The notes: a model not told the origin generated them from the letters alone. Shown: positions 1-9,570, counted from the stretch's first letter. The stretch: DNA of 64,000 bases from Thioclava sediminum (GCF_002020355.1 NZ_MPZV01000002.1:806001-870000); one strand, 5' to 3'. Numbers and translations: made by a program.

Positions 1-40
1 GATCGCCCGGGCCTGCCCGGACGACCCCTCAGGCAAAGCC

Positions 41-2269
41 TCAGGTGAACCTGTTGTCCCGCGGGAAGCCACGCGGCGCCATGCGGCCCGCCGAGGCCCG
101 CTTGCCGGTCCATTCGGCGAGATCGGTCTCGGTCCGGGTGCGGCCCGCTGGATCCTTCCAGCTCAGACCATCGGCCAGGGTGAAGGTCTTCGCGTCGCTC
201 AGACCCCCATCCTTGTATTTCTGCAACCGGACGCCCTTGCCGCGCGCCATTTCGGGCAATTCTTCAAGCGCAAAGACCAACAGCTTGCGGTTCTGACCGA
301 CGCAGGCGACCGTATCGCCGTCGATCTTCGAGCAGACGGTGGTTTTCGCCGCGCCCTTCATGTTCAGAACCTGCTTGCCCGATTTGGTCTGCGCCACGAG
401 CTCTTCGCCCGGACAGACGAACCCGTCGCCATCCGAGGAGGCCAGCAGATATTTCTCGCCCGCCTTCGGCAGCAGCAGATGGGTCACCTCCGCCTCGTTG
501 GGCAGGTCGACCATCAGCCGCAGCGGCTCGCCCATGCCGCGCCCGCCGGGCAGGTTTGCCCCCAGCACGGTATAGGCGCGCCCGTTCGAGCCCATCGCGA
601 CGATCCGGTCCGTGGTCTCGGCATGCATGGCGAACATCGGCCCGTCGCCATCCTTGAACTTCACCTCGGCATCGAGCGCGTTGTGGCCCTTCATCGCCCG
701 GATCCAGCCCATCTTCGACAGGATCACGGTGATCGGCTCGCGCTCGATCATCGCCTCGATCGGCACTTCCTCGACCTCACCGGCCTCTGCGAAGCCGGTG
801 CGCCGCGCGCCGCCTTCGGCATTGCGGCCGAATTTCTTGTCGATGTCTTTCAGCTCACCGCCGATCGTCTTCCATTGCAGCTTTTCCGAGGCAAGCAGAT
901 CTTCCAGCCCCGAGCGTTCCTCGATCAGCGCGTCGCGCTCGCGCTTGAGCTCCATCTCCTCGAGTTTGCGCAGACTGCGCAGGCGCATGTTGAGGATCGC
1001 TTCGGCCTGCACGTCGGACAGCTCGAACTCGGCCATCAGCATCGCCTTGGGCTCGTCCTCGTAGCGGATGATCTCAATCACCCGGTCGAGGTTCAGGAAG
1101 GCGATGATATAGCCTTCGAGCACTTCGAGACGCGCATCGATCTTGTCCATCCGGTGCTGCGAGCGGCGCAGCAGCACCTCGCGCCGGTGATCGAGGAAGG
1201 CGCGCAGCACCTCCTTGAGCGAGCAGACCTTCGGCACCCGCCCGTCGATCAGCACGTTCATGTTGAGCGAGAACCGGACCTCCAGATCGGAGTTCTTGAA
1301 CAGCATCCCCATGAGCATCTCGGGCTCGACGGTGCGCGATTTCGGCTCCAGCACGATGCGGATATCGTCGGCGCTCTCGTCGCGCACATCGGCCAGCGCG
1401 GGCACCTTGCGGGTCTGAATGACCTCGGCAAGACGCTCGATCAGCTTGGATTTCTGTACCTGATAGGGGATTTCAGTGACGACGATCTGCCATTGACCGC
1501 GGCCCAGTTCCTCTTTCTCCCACCGCGCCCGCAGGCGGAACGCGCCGCGGCCCGTGCGATAGGCGTCGCGGACATTCTCGGGCGGCTCGACCAGCACGCC
1601 GCCGGTCGGGAAATCGGGGCCGGGGATATGCTCGACCAGCTCGTCATCGGTGATGTCAGGACGCTTGATCATCTCCAAAAGCGCCTCGACCAGCTCGCCG
1701 AGATTGTGAGGCGGGATGTTCGTCGCCATGCCGACCGCGATGCCGCTTGCGCCATTGGCCAGCAGATTCGGGAAGGCGGCGGGCAGCACGACCGGCTCGG
1801 TCAGCGTGCCGTCGTAATTCGGGCGGTAATCGACCGCGTCCTCGGCAAGACCTTGCAAAAGCGCCTCGGACGGAGAGGCCAGACGCGCCTCGGTGTAACG
1901 CGAGGCTGCCGGGTTATCGCCGTCGATATTGCCGAAATTGCCCTGCCCGTCGACGAGCTTGTAGCGCATCGCGAAATCCTGCGCGAGACGCGCCATCGCA
2001 TCGTAGATCGCGGCATCGCCATGGGGGTGGTAGTTCCCCATCACGTCGCCCGAGATTTTCGCGGATTTCCGGAAGCCGCCGGTGGGCGACAGCTTCAGCT
2101 CGCGCATCGCGAAGAGGATGCGCCGATGCACCGGCTTCAGGCCGTCGCGCGCATCGGGCAGCGCCCGGTGCATGATCGTCGAGAGCGCATAGGTCAGATA
2201 GCGCTCGCCGATCGCACGGCTCAGCGGTTCGGAACTGGTGGAGAGGGGATTTTCTTCGTCACTGCTCAT
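41..2269 (-). CDS. parC: DNA topoisomerase IV subunit A
   Basis: ATP-dependent type IIA topoisomerase subunit that cuts and rejoins DNA to decatenate daughter chromosomes; it works with ParE, which is not in this window. The 742-residue protein carries the GyrA/ParC breakage-reunion domain in its N-terminal half, with the catalytic tyrosine at 125 in [10 protein letters not shown] and the conserved [12 protein letters not shown] helix at 79-90. The C-terminal region has degenerate beta-pinwheel blades and no QRRGGKG GyrA box, which favours ParC over GyrA. The residue matching E. coli ParC Ser80 is Ala86. No strong ribosome-binding site precedes the ATG at 2269, but the next residues fit the family start. 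The gene is transcribed alone, away from the SH3 gene. Confidence 0.95.
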   Translation of the reverse strand: MSSDEENPLSTSSEPLSRAIGERYLTYALSTIMHRALPDARDGLKPVHRRILFAMRELKLSPTGGFRKSAKISGDVMGNYHPHGDAAIYDAMARLAQDFAMRYKLVDGQGNFGNIDGDNPAASRYTEARLASPSEALLQGLAEDAVDYRPNYDGTLTEPVVLPAAFPNLLANGASGIAVGMATNIPPHNLGELVEALLEMIKRPDITDDELVEHIPGPDFPTGGVLVEPPENVRDAYRTGRGAFRLRARWEKEELGRGQWQIVVTEIPYQVQKSKLIERLAEVIQTRKVPALADVRDESADDIRIVLEPKSRTVEPEMLMGMLFKNSDLEVRFSLNMNVLIDGRVPKVCSLKEVLRAFLDHRREVLLRRSQHRMDKIDARLEVLEGYIIAFLNLDRVIEIIRYEDEPKAMLMAEFELSDVQAEAILNMRLRSLRKLEEMELKRERDALIEERSGLEDLLASEKLQWKTIGGELKDIDKKFGRNAEGGARRTGFAEAGEVEEVPIEAMIEREPITVILSKMGWIRAMKGHNALDAEVKFKDGDGPMFAMHAETTDRIVAMGSNGRAYTVLGANLPGGRGMGEPLRLMVDLPNEAEVTHLLLPKAGEKYLLASSDGDGFVCPGEELVAQTKSGKQVLNMKGAAKTTVCSKIDGDTVACVGQNRKLLVFALEELPEMARGKGVRLQKYKDGGLSDAKTFTLADGLSWKDPAGRTRTETDLAEWTGKRASAGRMAPRGFPRDNRFT

Positions 2270-2437
2270 GCGGATTTACTAAAGCCGCGCCCGATCCCGG
2301 TCCAGCGGGAAAAGCAGGAATAGGAATTTCCATGGAACTTTTCCCCCGTCGGCGGAATTTCACCGACGTAGAGCAGAGAGAATCGTGTTAATATTTTCAC
2401 GCTTCCCCAGCTGCCAATCGGAATCAGGGGGTTGATC

Positions 2438-2965
2438 ATGGGCAAGTTGTTGCTGACCACTTTGGCGGGTATTTACGCCGTTATGGCCATCGCCGGACGC
2501 GACGTTCCCGGGAACGTCGAACAGGCCTCTGCGGCCACGTCGAATGACACCGTACAGGTCTCACGCGCCGCGAGCGATAATCAAGAGCTTTCGGCCAGCG
2601 AAGCTCCTCAAATTGTCGCGAAGGCTGCCGCCGCATCGCAAGCCAACACGCCGAAGATCGAGAAAGCCTCGTTGATCACCCGCGTCACGCCGAACGCGCG
2701 GATGCCGGGCCCCGAGCTCAAACCGTCGCCGGAATATCGCGACACCTCGGCGCCGAAAGTCGAAGGCGGCACGCTCTGGAGCGTGACAGCCAATGCGCTC
2801 AACGTGCGCTCGGGCCCCTCGACCAGCAACGCCGCGATCGACCGCGTCCGCAAGGGCGACGATGTGCTCGTCGTGGCCGAGATCGGCGGCTGGGCGAATG
2901 TAAAGATCGAGGGCGACGGCACCGAAGGCTGGGTCTCCAAGAAGTACCTGCGCCCGGCAAATTGA
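2438..2965 (+). CDS. Secreted or membrane-anchored bacterial SH3-domain protein
   Basis: Product of 175 residues beginning MGKLLLTTLAGIYAVMAIAG, which reads as a signal peptide or N-terminal anchor. A low-complexity Ala/Ser/Thr linker follows to about residue 110. The C-terminal 60 residues form a bacterial SH3 domain, seen in ALNVRSGPST and EGWVSKKYLR. Such domains usually bind peptidoglycan or proteins in the periplasm; the exact role here is unknown. The ATG at 2438 is preferred to an in-frame TTG at 2432 because CAGGGGG sits 6 bases ahead of it. A rho-independent terminator follows, so it is probably monocistronic. Confidence 0.8.
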   Translation: MGKLLLTTLAGIYAVMAIAGRDVPGNVEQASAATSNDTVQVSRAASDNQELSASEAPQIVAKAAAASQANTPKIEKASLITRVTPNARMPGPELKPSPEYRDTSAPKVEGGTLWSVTANALNVRSGPSTSNAAIDRVRKGDDVLVVAEIGGWANVKIEGDGTEGWVSKKYLRPAN

Positions 2966-3020
2966 CCTAAACCGGCCTGCCAGCCGCTAAAATCTTGCCT
3001 TTTCAAATGGCTCGAAATAC

Positions 3021-3053
3021 CCCCGTCGGAGGCAAATCTCCGGCGGGTTTTTC
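3021..3053 (+). terminator. Rho-independent terminator after the SH3 gene
   Basis: The arms CCCGTCGGAG (3022-3031) and CTCCGGCGGG (3038-3047) pair with one G-T wobble across a 6-base loop, followed by TTTTTCTTT. It separates the SH3 gene from the SDR gene. Confidence 0.8.
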
Positions 3054-3086
3054 TTTGCGTCGCCGGATCAGAGGGAAGACGCGCGC

Positions 3087-3926
3087 ATGGCCAAGACGAT
3101 CCTGATCACCGGATGCTCCTCGGGCATCGGCTATGACGCGGCCCACGGGCTGAAAGCCGCGGGCTGGAAAGTCTTCGCCACCTGCCGCCGTGAAGAGGAT
3201 TGCGAGCGCCTGCGCTCCGAAGGGCTGATCTCCTTCCAGCTCGACGTGGCCGATCCCGAAAGCATCGAGGCGGGCTTCAACGAGGCGCTGGCGCGCGGAC
3301 ACGGCCGGCTCGACGCGCTCTACAACAACGCCGCCTTCGCCTGCCCCGGCGCTGCCGAGGACATCCCCCCCGGCGCACTGCGCGAGATCTTCGAGACCAA
3401 CCTGTTCGGCCTTCACGACCTGACGACCCGCGCGATCAAGGTGATGCGCGCGCAGGGCGACAATGGCGAGGGGCGCATCCTGCAATGCTCCTCGGTGCTG
3501 GGCTTCGTGGGCCTGAAATGGCGTGCGGCCTATGCCTCGACGAAATTCGCGTTGGAAGGGCTGACCGATGTGATGCGGCTCGAGATGGCCGATACGAATA
3601 TCAAGATCGTGCTGATCCAGCCCGGCCCGATCACCTCGAAAATCCGCGTCAACTCGATCCCGCCTTTCGAGAAATGGGTGGATTGGGAGAACTCCGCCCG
3701 CCGCGCACAATACGAGGGCAGCCTGCTCAAGCGCCTCTACCAAAGCCGCGGCAAGCCCGACACGTTCGAACTGCCGCCCTCCGAGGTGACCAAGGCGATC
3801 CTCAAGGCGCTGGAGGCCCCGAACCCGAAGCCGCGCTACAAGATCACCACGCCGACCAAGGCGATCAGCGTCGTGCGCCGCTTCCTACCGGACCGGATGC
3901 TCGACTGGGTGCTGGACAAGGGCTGA
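3087..3926 (+). CDS. SDR family NAD(P)-dependent oxidoreductase
   Basis: Classical short-chain dehydrogenase of 279 residues. The Rossmann cofactor loop TGCSSGIG is at 8-15, the NNAA motif at 80-83, the structural Asn at 105, and the catalytic Ser136, Tyr149 and Lys153 lie in CSSVLG and YASTK. The basic residues after beta-2 (TCRREED) suggest NADP(H) preference, which is inference. The C-terminal 90 residues extend beyond the minimal fold, as in steroid/retinol-dehydrogenase-like SDRs. The substrate cannot be told from sequence. It stands alone between a terminator and the twin-TM gene. Confidence 0.85.
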   Translation: MAKTILITGCSSGIGYDAAHGLKAAGWKVFATCRREEDCERLRSEGLISFQLDVADPESIEAGFNEALARGHGRLDALYNNAAFACPGAAEDIPPGALREIFETNLFGLHDLTTRAIKVMRAQGDNGEGRILQCSSVLGFVGLKWRAAYASTKFALEGLTDVMRLEMADTNIKIVLIQPGPITSKIRVNSIPPFEKWVDWENSARRAQYEGSLLKRLYQSRGKPDTFELPPSEVTKAILKALEAPNPKPRYKITTPTKAISVVRRFLPDRMLDWVLDKG

Positions 3927-3987
3927 AAATCCTTTCGCATTTTCGTGATCTCCAGCTATGTCTTGAGCCCAGAGGGAGAGAGACTAC

Positions 3988-4191
3988 ATGCGCAACGACC
4001 CGTTATTTTATGTCGTCGCTATGGCGAGTTTGGCGGTTCTGGTGATCTTGATGATCGGCATCGCGGGCTTTGGACGCGGGGGCGATTTCAACAAGAAACA
4101 TGCCAACAAGCTGATGCGGTTGCGCATTGCCGCCCAAGCGGTCGCGATCGCACTGATCCTGTTGTTCGTTTATCTTAGAAGGGGTGGCTGA
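3988..4191 (+). CDS. Twin-transmembrane, HIG1-domain-like small membrane protein
   Basis: A 67-residue protein with two hydrophobic segments, about 8-27 and 46-63, joined by a glycine/lysine-rich loop (GRGGDFNKKHANKLMRLR). This matches the small 'twin transmembrane' proteins of Rhodobacteraceae, which belong to the HIG1 (hypoxia-induced) family; some HIG1 proteins associate with respiratory complexes. GGGAG at 3974-3978 is the ribosome-binding site. Its TGA overlaps the ATG of the cobalamin adenosyltransferase by one base, so the two are co-transcribed and probably translationally coupled. There is no known functional link between them. Confidence 0.75.
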   Translation: MRNDPLFYVVAMASLAVLVILMIGIAGFGRGGDFNKKHANKLMRLRIAAQAVAIALILLFVYLRRGG

Positions 4192-4763
4192 TGGTCGTTC
4201 TCAATCGCATCTACACGCGCACCGGCGATGCCGGGGAAACCGCGCTCTCGAACGGGGTGCGCGTCGCCAAACATTCCGCGCGCGTGACCGCCTATGGCAC
4301 CGTGGACGAGCTGAACGCGACCGTGGGTATTGCGCGCCTGCATGCGGATGAGTCGCTGCAAAAGCAGCTCTCCGTGATCCAGAACGACCTCTTCGATCTG
4401 GGCGCCGATCTGGCGCGCCCGGATATGGAGCATGACGACGAGGCGGGCTACCCGGTCCTGCGTATGGTCGAGTCCCAGGTGACCCGGCTCGAGACCGAGA
4501 TCGACGCGATGAACAAGAAGCTGGAGCCGCTGCGCAGCTTCATCCTGCCGGGCGGCACGCCGCTCGCCGCGCACCTGCATATGTCGCGCACCGTGGCGCG
4601 CCGCGCCGAGCGCGAGGCCGTGTCGCTGGCCGCGATCGAAGGCGTGAACGAATGGGCGGTGAAATATCTCAACCGCCTGTCCGACTGGTTTTTCGTCGCA
4701 GCCCGGATCGCGAATGACGACGGCAAGGACGATGTGCTCTGGGTTCCAGGAGCGAGCCGCTAA
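4191..4763 (+). CDS. Cob(I)yrinic acid a,c-diamide / cob(I)alamin adenosyltransferase, PduO type
   Basis: Transfers the adenosyl group of ATP to the Co(I) corrinoid to make adenosylcobalamin. The 190-residue protein starts with the PduO ATP-binding motif RIYTRTGDAGETALSNG, followed by YGTVDELNA, and has the C-terminal helical motif ARRAERE near 135-142; these are hallmarks of the trimeric PduO family rather than the CobA/CobO family. AGAAGGGG at 4178-4185 is the ribosome-binding site. It overlaps the preceding membrane-protein gene by one base. Its product is the cofactor needed by ethylmalonyl-CoA mutase, encoded about 25 kb away in this window. Confidence 0.9.
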   Translation: MVVLNRIYTRTGDAGETALSNGVRVAKHSARVTAYGTVDELNATVGIARLHADESLQKQLSVIQNDLFDLGADLARPDMEHDDEAGYPVLRMVESQVTRLETEIDAMNKKLEPLRSFILPGGTPLAAHLHMSRTVARRAEREAVSLAAIEGVNEWAVKYLNRLSDWFFVAARIANDDGKDDVLWVPGASR

Positions 4764-4769
4764 GCGCGG

Positions 4770-6959
4770 TCAAAGGAAGCTCTGCGGATCGATATCGACC
4801 GCGAGCCGCGCATTCGTCGGCAGCTTCAGCCCCTTGAGCCAAGCCTTGAGCGCGCCCTGTAGCGGCGCGCTTTTCTCTGCCTTCACCAAGAGCCGCACCC
4901 GGTGCCGCCCGCGTACCCGCGCGATCGGCGCAGGCGCGGGCCCGAAGACCTGCGCCCCAATCCGGCGCAGCGCGGCATCGTTCCGCGCGAGGTGATTACC
5001 GACCTCGAAGAGCGGTTGCAAATCCGGCCCCGACAGGATGATCCCCGCCATCCGCCCGTAAGGCGGCACGCCCTGCGCCTGCCGCGCGGCGGCCTCCTGC
5101 GCCCAGAACGCCTCCTCGTCGCCGCCCAGAATCGCGCGGATCACCGGGTGCTCGGGCTGATAGGTCTGCAACAGCGCCGCGCCCTTCTCCTCGGCGCGGC
5201 CAGCCCGGCCCGCCACCTGCCGCATCAGCTGGAACGTCTTCTCCGCCGCGCGCAGATCCGAGCCCTGCAAACCAAGATCGGCGTCGATCACCCCCACCAG
5301 CGTCAGCCGCGGGAAGTTATGCCCTTTCGCCACGATCTGCGTCCCGATTATGATATCGGCCTCGCCCTGCGCGATCTCGGCAATCTTCTCCTTCAGCGCG
5401 CGGGCCGAGCCGAAGAGGTCCGAAGACAGCACCGCCAGACGCGCCTCGGGGAAGCGCTCCGCGACCTCCTCGGCCAGCCGCTCCACCCCCGGCCCGACGG
5501 GGGCGAGCTTCCCCTCCACCTCGCAGCTCGGGCATTTCACCGGGATCGGCTTGGTCTCGCCGCATTGGTGGCAAACGAGCCGCTTGAGGAAACGGTGCTC
5601 CACCATCCGCGCATCGCAATGGTCGCAGCCGATCTGATGCCCGCAGGCCCGGCAGATCGTGACCGGCGCATAGCCGCGACGATTGAGAAACAGCATCGCC
5701 TGCTGCCCCTCGGCCACCCGCGCCAGAACCTCCTTCACCAGCGTCGGCCCGATCCAATGCGCGCTCTCGATCGCCTCGTCGCGCATGTCGATCGTGCCCA
5801 TCTCGGGCAGTTCCGCCGTGCCGAACCGCGCGCGCAGATCAAGCCGTTGATATTTCCCGGCCTCTGCATTCGCCCATGTCTCGAGGCTGGGCGTCGCCGA
5901 GGCCAGCACCACCTGCGCCGAACAGCCCGAGGCACGCAGCACCGCCATGTCGCGGGCGTTATAGAGAACGCCCTCCTCCTGCTTGTAAGAGCTATCATGC
6001 TCCTCATCGACCACGATCAGCCCCAGATCGCGGAACGGCAGGAACAGCGCCGAGCGCGCGCCGACGACAAGCTGCACCTCGCCCGCCCCGCAAGCCTTCC
6101 ACAGCCTGCGCCGCTCGCTCTGCGTGACGCCGGAATGCCATTCGCCGGGACGCGCGCCGAACCGCGCCTCGACCCGCGAGAGAAATTCCGAACTCAGCGC
6201 GATCTCGGGCAGCAGCACCAAAGCTTGCCGCTCCTTGCGCAGACATTCCGCGACCGCCTCCAGATAGACCTCCGTCTTGCCGGACCCGGTCACGCCTTTC
6301 AGCAGCGTCGTCGAATAGGCCCCGGAGCCCGCGCGCAAAGCCTCCGCGGCAGCAGTCTGCGCCTCCGACAGCGCCTTGCCGGGCCGCGCCGGATCGAGCC
6401 GCGGGAAGGGCTGATCGCGCGGCACCTCCGCCTCGATCAGCGCGCCGGTCTTCACCAGCCCCTTCACGACCTGCGTCGTCACCCCGGCCAGATGCGCCAA
6501 CTCGCTCAGGTAGAAACCTGCACCGCCATGCTCTTCCAGCACCTCCAGCACCCGCGCCCGCGCATCTGTCATCCGCGATGGCTCCCGGTCGCCCAGCCGG
6601 TAAATCGTTCGCATCCCCGGCGGGTCGCCCAAGCCCGGAGCGCGCGTCGCAAGCCGCAGCACCTGCGGCAAGGGCGTCATCGTGTACTCCGCCATCCGCT
6701 CCAGAAACACCCGCAGCTCGTCGCGCATCGGCGGCACGTCGAAGACCCGGTTCACCGCGCGCAGCTTGGCGGCGTCGAAACCGCCCTCGCCCGGCCCCCA
6801 GACCACGCCGAGCACCTTGCGCGGCCCCAGCGGCACCTCGACGAAAGCCCCGTTGTAACAACCGCCTTCCGGCGCGCGATAATCGAGCGGGCGCCCGATC
6901 GGCTCCGCCGTCAGCACCGCGACCCGCGCGCCCTCTTCGAACCAACCGGGTTCAGACAT
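4770..6959 (-). CDS. priA: Primosomal replication-restart DNA helicase PriA
   Basis: 3'-5' DNA helicase that recognises abandoned forks and starts primosome loading for replication restart. The 729-residue protein has an N-terminal DNA-binding domain, a superfamily 2 helicase core with Walker A GVTGSGKTEVYL near residue 220 and the DEEH box (VVDEEHDSSY) near 315, and the zinc-binding cysteine clusters CRACGHQIGCDHC and CHQCG...CPSC inserted between the helicase lobes. The start at 6959 (MSEPGW) is chosen because GGAAGG lies 7 bases upstream; an upstream GTG at 6980 and an ATG at 6965 have poorer spacing. Its 3' end faces the adenosyltransferase gene with a 6-base gap. Confidence 0.94.
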   Translation of the reverse strand: MSEPGWFEEGARVAVLTAEPIGRPLDYRAPEGGCYNGAFVEVPLGPRKVLGVVWGPGEGGFDAAKLRAVNRVFDVPPMRDELRVFLERMAEYTMTPLPQVLRLATRAPGLGDPPGMRTIYRLGDREPSRMTDARARVLEVLEEHGGAGFYLSELAHLAGVTTQVVKGLVKTGALIEAEVPRDQPFPRLDPARPGKALSEAQTAAAEALRAGSGAYSTTLLKGVTGSGKTEVYLEAVAECLRKERQALVLLPEIALSSEFLSRVEARFGARPGEWHSGVTQSERRRLWKACGAGEVQLVVGARSALFLPFRDLGLIVVDEEHDSSYKQEEGVLYNARDMAVLRASGCSAQVVLASATPSLETWANAEAGKYQRLDLRARFGTAELPEMGTIDMRDEAIESAHWIGPTLVKEVLARVAEGQQAMLFLNRRGYAPVTICRACGHQIGCDHCDARMVEHRFLKRLVCHQCGETKPIPVKCPSCEVEGKLAPVGPGVERLAEEVAERFPEARLAVLSSDLFGSARALKEKIAEIAQGEADIIIGTQIVAKGHNFPRLTLVGVIDADLGLQGSDLRAAEKTFQLMRQVAGRAGRAEEKGAALLQTYQPEHPVIRAILGGDEEAFWAQEAAARQAQGVPPYGRMAGIILSGPDLQPLFEVGNHLARNDAALRRIGAQVFGPAPAPIARVRGRHRVRLLVKAEKSAPLQGALKAWLKGLKLPTNARLAVDIDPQSFL

Positions 6960-6981
6960 CGCCATGCCTTCCAACTGCACT

Positions 6982-7039
6982 AAATATCCCGGGGAGCGGC
7001 GAAGCCGCGGGGCGGAGCCGCGGGGCGGAGCCCCTCTCC
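6982..7039 (+). repeat. Dispersed AAATATCCC hairpin repeat, copy 1
   Basis: Begins AAATATCCCGGGG, then the hairpin GCGGC-gaa-GCCGC, then two tandem copies of a GGGGCGGAGCC unit ending in GCCCC. It sits between the divergent priA and fsa-like genes, so it overlaps the priA leader. The same opening box and hairpin order recur at 53212-53259 and 53417-53462. Confidence 0.65.
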
Positions 7040-7109
7040 CGTTGCGACCTCTTTCGCCGTCGCCACTTTTGCGCTAACACGCTCGCGACTGCTGCCAAGG
7101 AGAGCTGCC

Positions 7110-7760
7110 ATGAAATTCTTCGTCGATACCGCCGACACCGCCGCGATCAAGGAACTCAACGATCTGGGCATGGTCGATGGCGTGACCACCAACCCGTCGC
7201 TGATCCTTAAATCGGGCCGCGACATTCTCGAAGTCACCAAAGAAATCTGCGACATGGTCCACGGGCCGGTCTCGGCCGAAGTCGTGGCCACCGAAGCCAA
7301 GGACATGATCGAAGAAGGTATGAAGCTCGCCAAGATCGCCCCCAATATCGCGATCAAGGTTCCGCTGACCTGGGACGGCCTGACCGCTTGCAAGGCTTTC
7401 GCATCCGAAGGCCACATGGTCAATGTCACGCTGTGCTTCTCGACCGCGCAGGCGATCCTCGCCGCGAAGGCGGGCGCGACCTTCATCTCGCCCTTCATCG
7501 GCCGTCTCGACGACATCAACCTCGACGGGATGAACCTGATCGAGGACATCCGCACGGTCTATGACAACTACGACTTCACGACCCAGATCCTCGCCGCGTC
7601 GATCCGTTCGGTGAACCACATCAGCGACGCTGCCCGCATCGGCGCCGACGTGATCACCGCACCGCCGGCGGTCATCAAGTCGATGGTCAACCACCCGCTG
7701 ACCGACAAGGGTCTGGCCCAATTCCTCAAGGACTGGGAAGCGACCGGCCAGAAGATCTGA
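7110..7760 (+). CDS. fsa: Transaldolase-like fructose-6-phosphate aldolase
   Basis: Small class I aldolase of 216 residues in the TalC/FSA/small-transaldolase group. It begins [16 protein letters not shown], has the substrate-binding motif GVTTNPSL at 24-31 and the Schiff-base lysine K83 in [10 protein letters not shown]. Proteins of this size act either as transaldolase in the pentose phosphate pathway or as fructose-6-phosphate aldolase; sequence inspection does not settle which. AAGGAGAG precedes the ATG at 7110. A strong terminator follows, indicating a single-gene transcript. Confidence 0.88.
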   Translation: MKFFVDTADTAAIKELNDLGMVDGVTTNPSLILKSGRDILEVTKEICDMVHGPVSAEVVATEAKDMIEEGMKLAKIAPNIAIKVPLTWDGLTACKAFASEGHMVNVTLCFSTAQAILAAKAGATFISPFIGRLDDINLDGMNLIEDIRTVYDNYDFTTQILAASIRSVNHISDAARIGADVITAPPAVIKSMVNHPLTDKGLAQFLKDWEATGQKI

Positions 7761-7787
7761 TCTTCTCGCGTGAGTCCGATACAACAA

Positions 7788-7815
7788 AGGCCCGCCTCTC
7801 CGGCGGGCCTTTTTC
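7788..7815 (+). terminator. Rho-independent terminator after the aldolase gene
   Basis: AGGCCCGCC (7788-7796) pairs perfectly with GGCGGGCCT (7802-7810) over a 5-base loop, and the run of T continues into TTTTCG. Confidence 0.9.
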
Positions 7816-7903
7816 GTCGAGCGGGCCGATTTTTTCGACTGCGTCGCGGGGCGCATCGTGTATGCTTGGAAAAAATGATGCATCGACCAGCGACGAGACA
7901 GGC

Positions 7904-8608
7904 ATGACCGAACCGGCCCTCGTGGAGCAACTCCGCGACAAGATCATTTCCGACCCTGACGTGATTCTCGAGGACCGCGACCTGATGCGGGCGCTGATCG
8001 CTGCGAACGAGGCCGCGATGGGCGGCAATATCGTCGACCTGCGCGGCGCGGCCATGTCCCGGCTGGAGGCGCGGCTCGACCGGCTGGAAGACACCCACCG
8101 GTCTGTCATCGCCGCGGCCTATGAGAACCTCGCGGGCACGAACCAGATTCACCGCGCGGTGCTGCGGATGCTCGACCCGCATGACTTCCAGTCCTTCCTG
8201 TCCAACCTCGCGACCGAAGTTGCCGAGATTCTGCGCGTCGACGCGGTGCGCCTCGTGCTGGAAAGCCACCAGAACGAGAACGACCCGGCGCTGCGCCAGC
8301 TGGGCGAGGTGCTCTGCGTGGCCGAACCCGGCTTCATCACCGAATACATGCGCGGCGGGCGTGGCGGGCAGCCGCGACAGGTCGTGCTGCGCCAGACCGT
8401 GCCGGGCTCCGAGGCGATCTTCGGCGAAGCGGCGAACTGGGTGCGCTCCGAGGCGCTGATGCAGCTCGATCTGGGCGAGGGCCGCCTGCCCGGCATGCTG
8501 GTCATGGCCGCCGAGGACCCGCATCAGTTCAAGCCGTCGCAAGGCACCGATCTTCTGGCCTTCTTCGCAGGCGTATTCGAACGCACGATGCGCCGCTGGC
8601 TCGATTGA
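7904..8608 (+). CDS. DUF484 family protein
   Basis: Protein of 234 residues beginning MTEPALVEQLRDKIISDPDVILEDRDLMRAL, the characteristic opening of the DUF484 family (E. coli YigA). The central part (RLEARLDRLEDTHRSV) is helical, and the rest resembles a GAF-like fold. Function is unknown. The DUF484 gene directly ahead of xerC is a conserved arrangement, also seen in E. coli yigA-xerC, and here the two overlap by one base (TGATG), so translational coupling is likely. The longer reading from 7862 is not preferred because it adds 14 residues outside the family. Confidence 0.82.
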   Translation: MTEPALVEQLRDKIISDPDVILEDRDLMRALIAANEAAMGGNIVDLRGAAMSRLEARLDRLEDTHRSVIAAAYENLAGTNQIHRAVLRMLDPHDFQSFLSNLATEVAEILRVDAVRLVLESHQNENDPALRQLGEVLCVAEPGFITEYMRGGRGGQPRQVVLRQTVPGSEAIFGEAANWVRSEALMQLDLGEGRLPGMLVMAAEDPHQFKPSQGTDLLAFFAGVFERTMRRWLD

Positions 8609-9528
8609 TGGCGGAGCCGTCCGCAGGGCTGCAAGACGCGCTCGCCGAATGGCTGAGCCATTTGCGCGGGCTGCGCGACGCCTCCGATCACACGATCACC
8701 GCCTACCGGCACGACGTGGCGAGCTTCCTTGGCTTTCTCCAAATCCATCACGGCGAGAGTCTGGGCACCGCCCGGATCGCTCAGCTTGGCCCCTCCGATA
8801 TGCGGGCGTGGATGGCGCATGAACGCGGCCGAGAGGTCTCGTCGCGCTCGCTCGCCCGCGCGCTTTCTTCGGTGAAAAGTTTCATCCGCTGGCTCGCCGA
8901 TCGCGACGGGTTCGATGCGAGCCACATCCTCTCGACCCGCAGCCCGAAATATCAGCGCAAACTCCCGCGCCCGCTTAACGAGGACGCCGCGGCCGGGATG
9001 ATCGAACAGGTCGACACGCAGGCGATGGAGCCGTGGATCGCCGCGCGTGACGCCGCCGTGCTGACGCTGCTCTACGGCTGCGGGCTGCGAATCTCCGAGG
9101 CGCTCGCCCTGCGCGCCGAGGCTCATCCTCTGCCCGAGGTGCTGCGCATCCGCGGCAAGGGCGACAAGGAGCGACTCGTGCCGGTCGTGCCCGCCGCCCG
9201 CGATGCCGTAGCCGAATACATGCGCCTGTGCCCCTACCCCGCCGAGCCGGATGCGCCCTTGTTCTACGGCGCACGCGGAAAGCCGCTCAATCCGCGCATG
9301 ATTTCCAAGGCGATGGAGCGGGCGCGCATGTCGCTGGGTCTGCCCTCCACGGCGACCCCGCATGCGATGCGTCACAGTTTCGCGACCCATCTGCTGGCCG
9401 CCGGCGGCGACCTGCGCGCCATTCAGGAACTGCTGGGCCATGCGAGCCTCGGAACGACCCAAATCTACACCGCCGTCGATGCCGCGCGGCTGATGGAAAT
9501 CTACGACAAGAGCCATCCGCGCGCCTGA
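8608..9528 (+). CDS. xerC: Tyrosine site-specific recombinase XerC
   Basis: Chromosome-dimer-resolving recombinase that acts with XerD at dif under FtsK control. The 306-residue protein has an N-terminal SAM-like core-binding domain (about 10-100) and a C-terminal catalytic domain with all expected residues: R161 in GCGLRISE, K184 in RGKGDKE, H252 and R255 in PHAMRHSF, H278 in ELLGHAS and the nucleophile Y287 in TQIYT. The length and the DUF484 partner argue for the housekeeping XerC and not a phage or integron integrase. The ATG at 8608 overlaps the DUF484 stop. Confidence 0.92.
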   Translation: MAEPSAGLQDALAEWLSHLRGLRDASDHTITAYRHDVASFLGFLQIHHGESLGTARIAQLGPSDMRAWMAHERGREVSSRSLARALSSVKSFIRWLADRDGFDASHILSTRSPKYQRKLPRPLNEDAAAGMIEQVDTQAMEPWIAARDAAVLTLLYGCGLRISEALALRAEAHPLPEVLRIRGKGDKERLVPVVPAARDAVAEYMRLCPYPAEPDAPLFYGARGKPLNPRMISKAMERARMSLGLPSTATPHAMRHSFATHLLAAGGDLRAIQELLGHASLGTTQIYTAVDAARLMEIYDKSHPRA

Positions 9529-9570
9529 AGTTCGCTTGCCCCTGCGTCGCAAATCCGGCATCACGGGCAG

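Noticed and set aside
479-2323. A 614-codon plus-strand frame
   Set aside because: Antisense to parC; composition typical of a shadow frame and no recognisable motif.
4902-6983. A 693-codon plus-strand frame
   Set aside because: Antisense to priA, very arginine-rich, no signal or domain.
8608-9528. Tyrosine recombinase as a sign of an integrative element
   Set aside because: Size, motifs and the DUF484 partner identify housekeeping XerC; no att sites, tRNA or phage genes are nearby.
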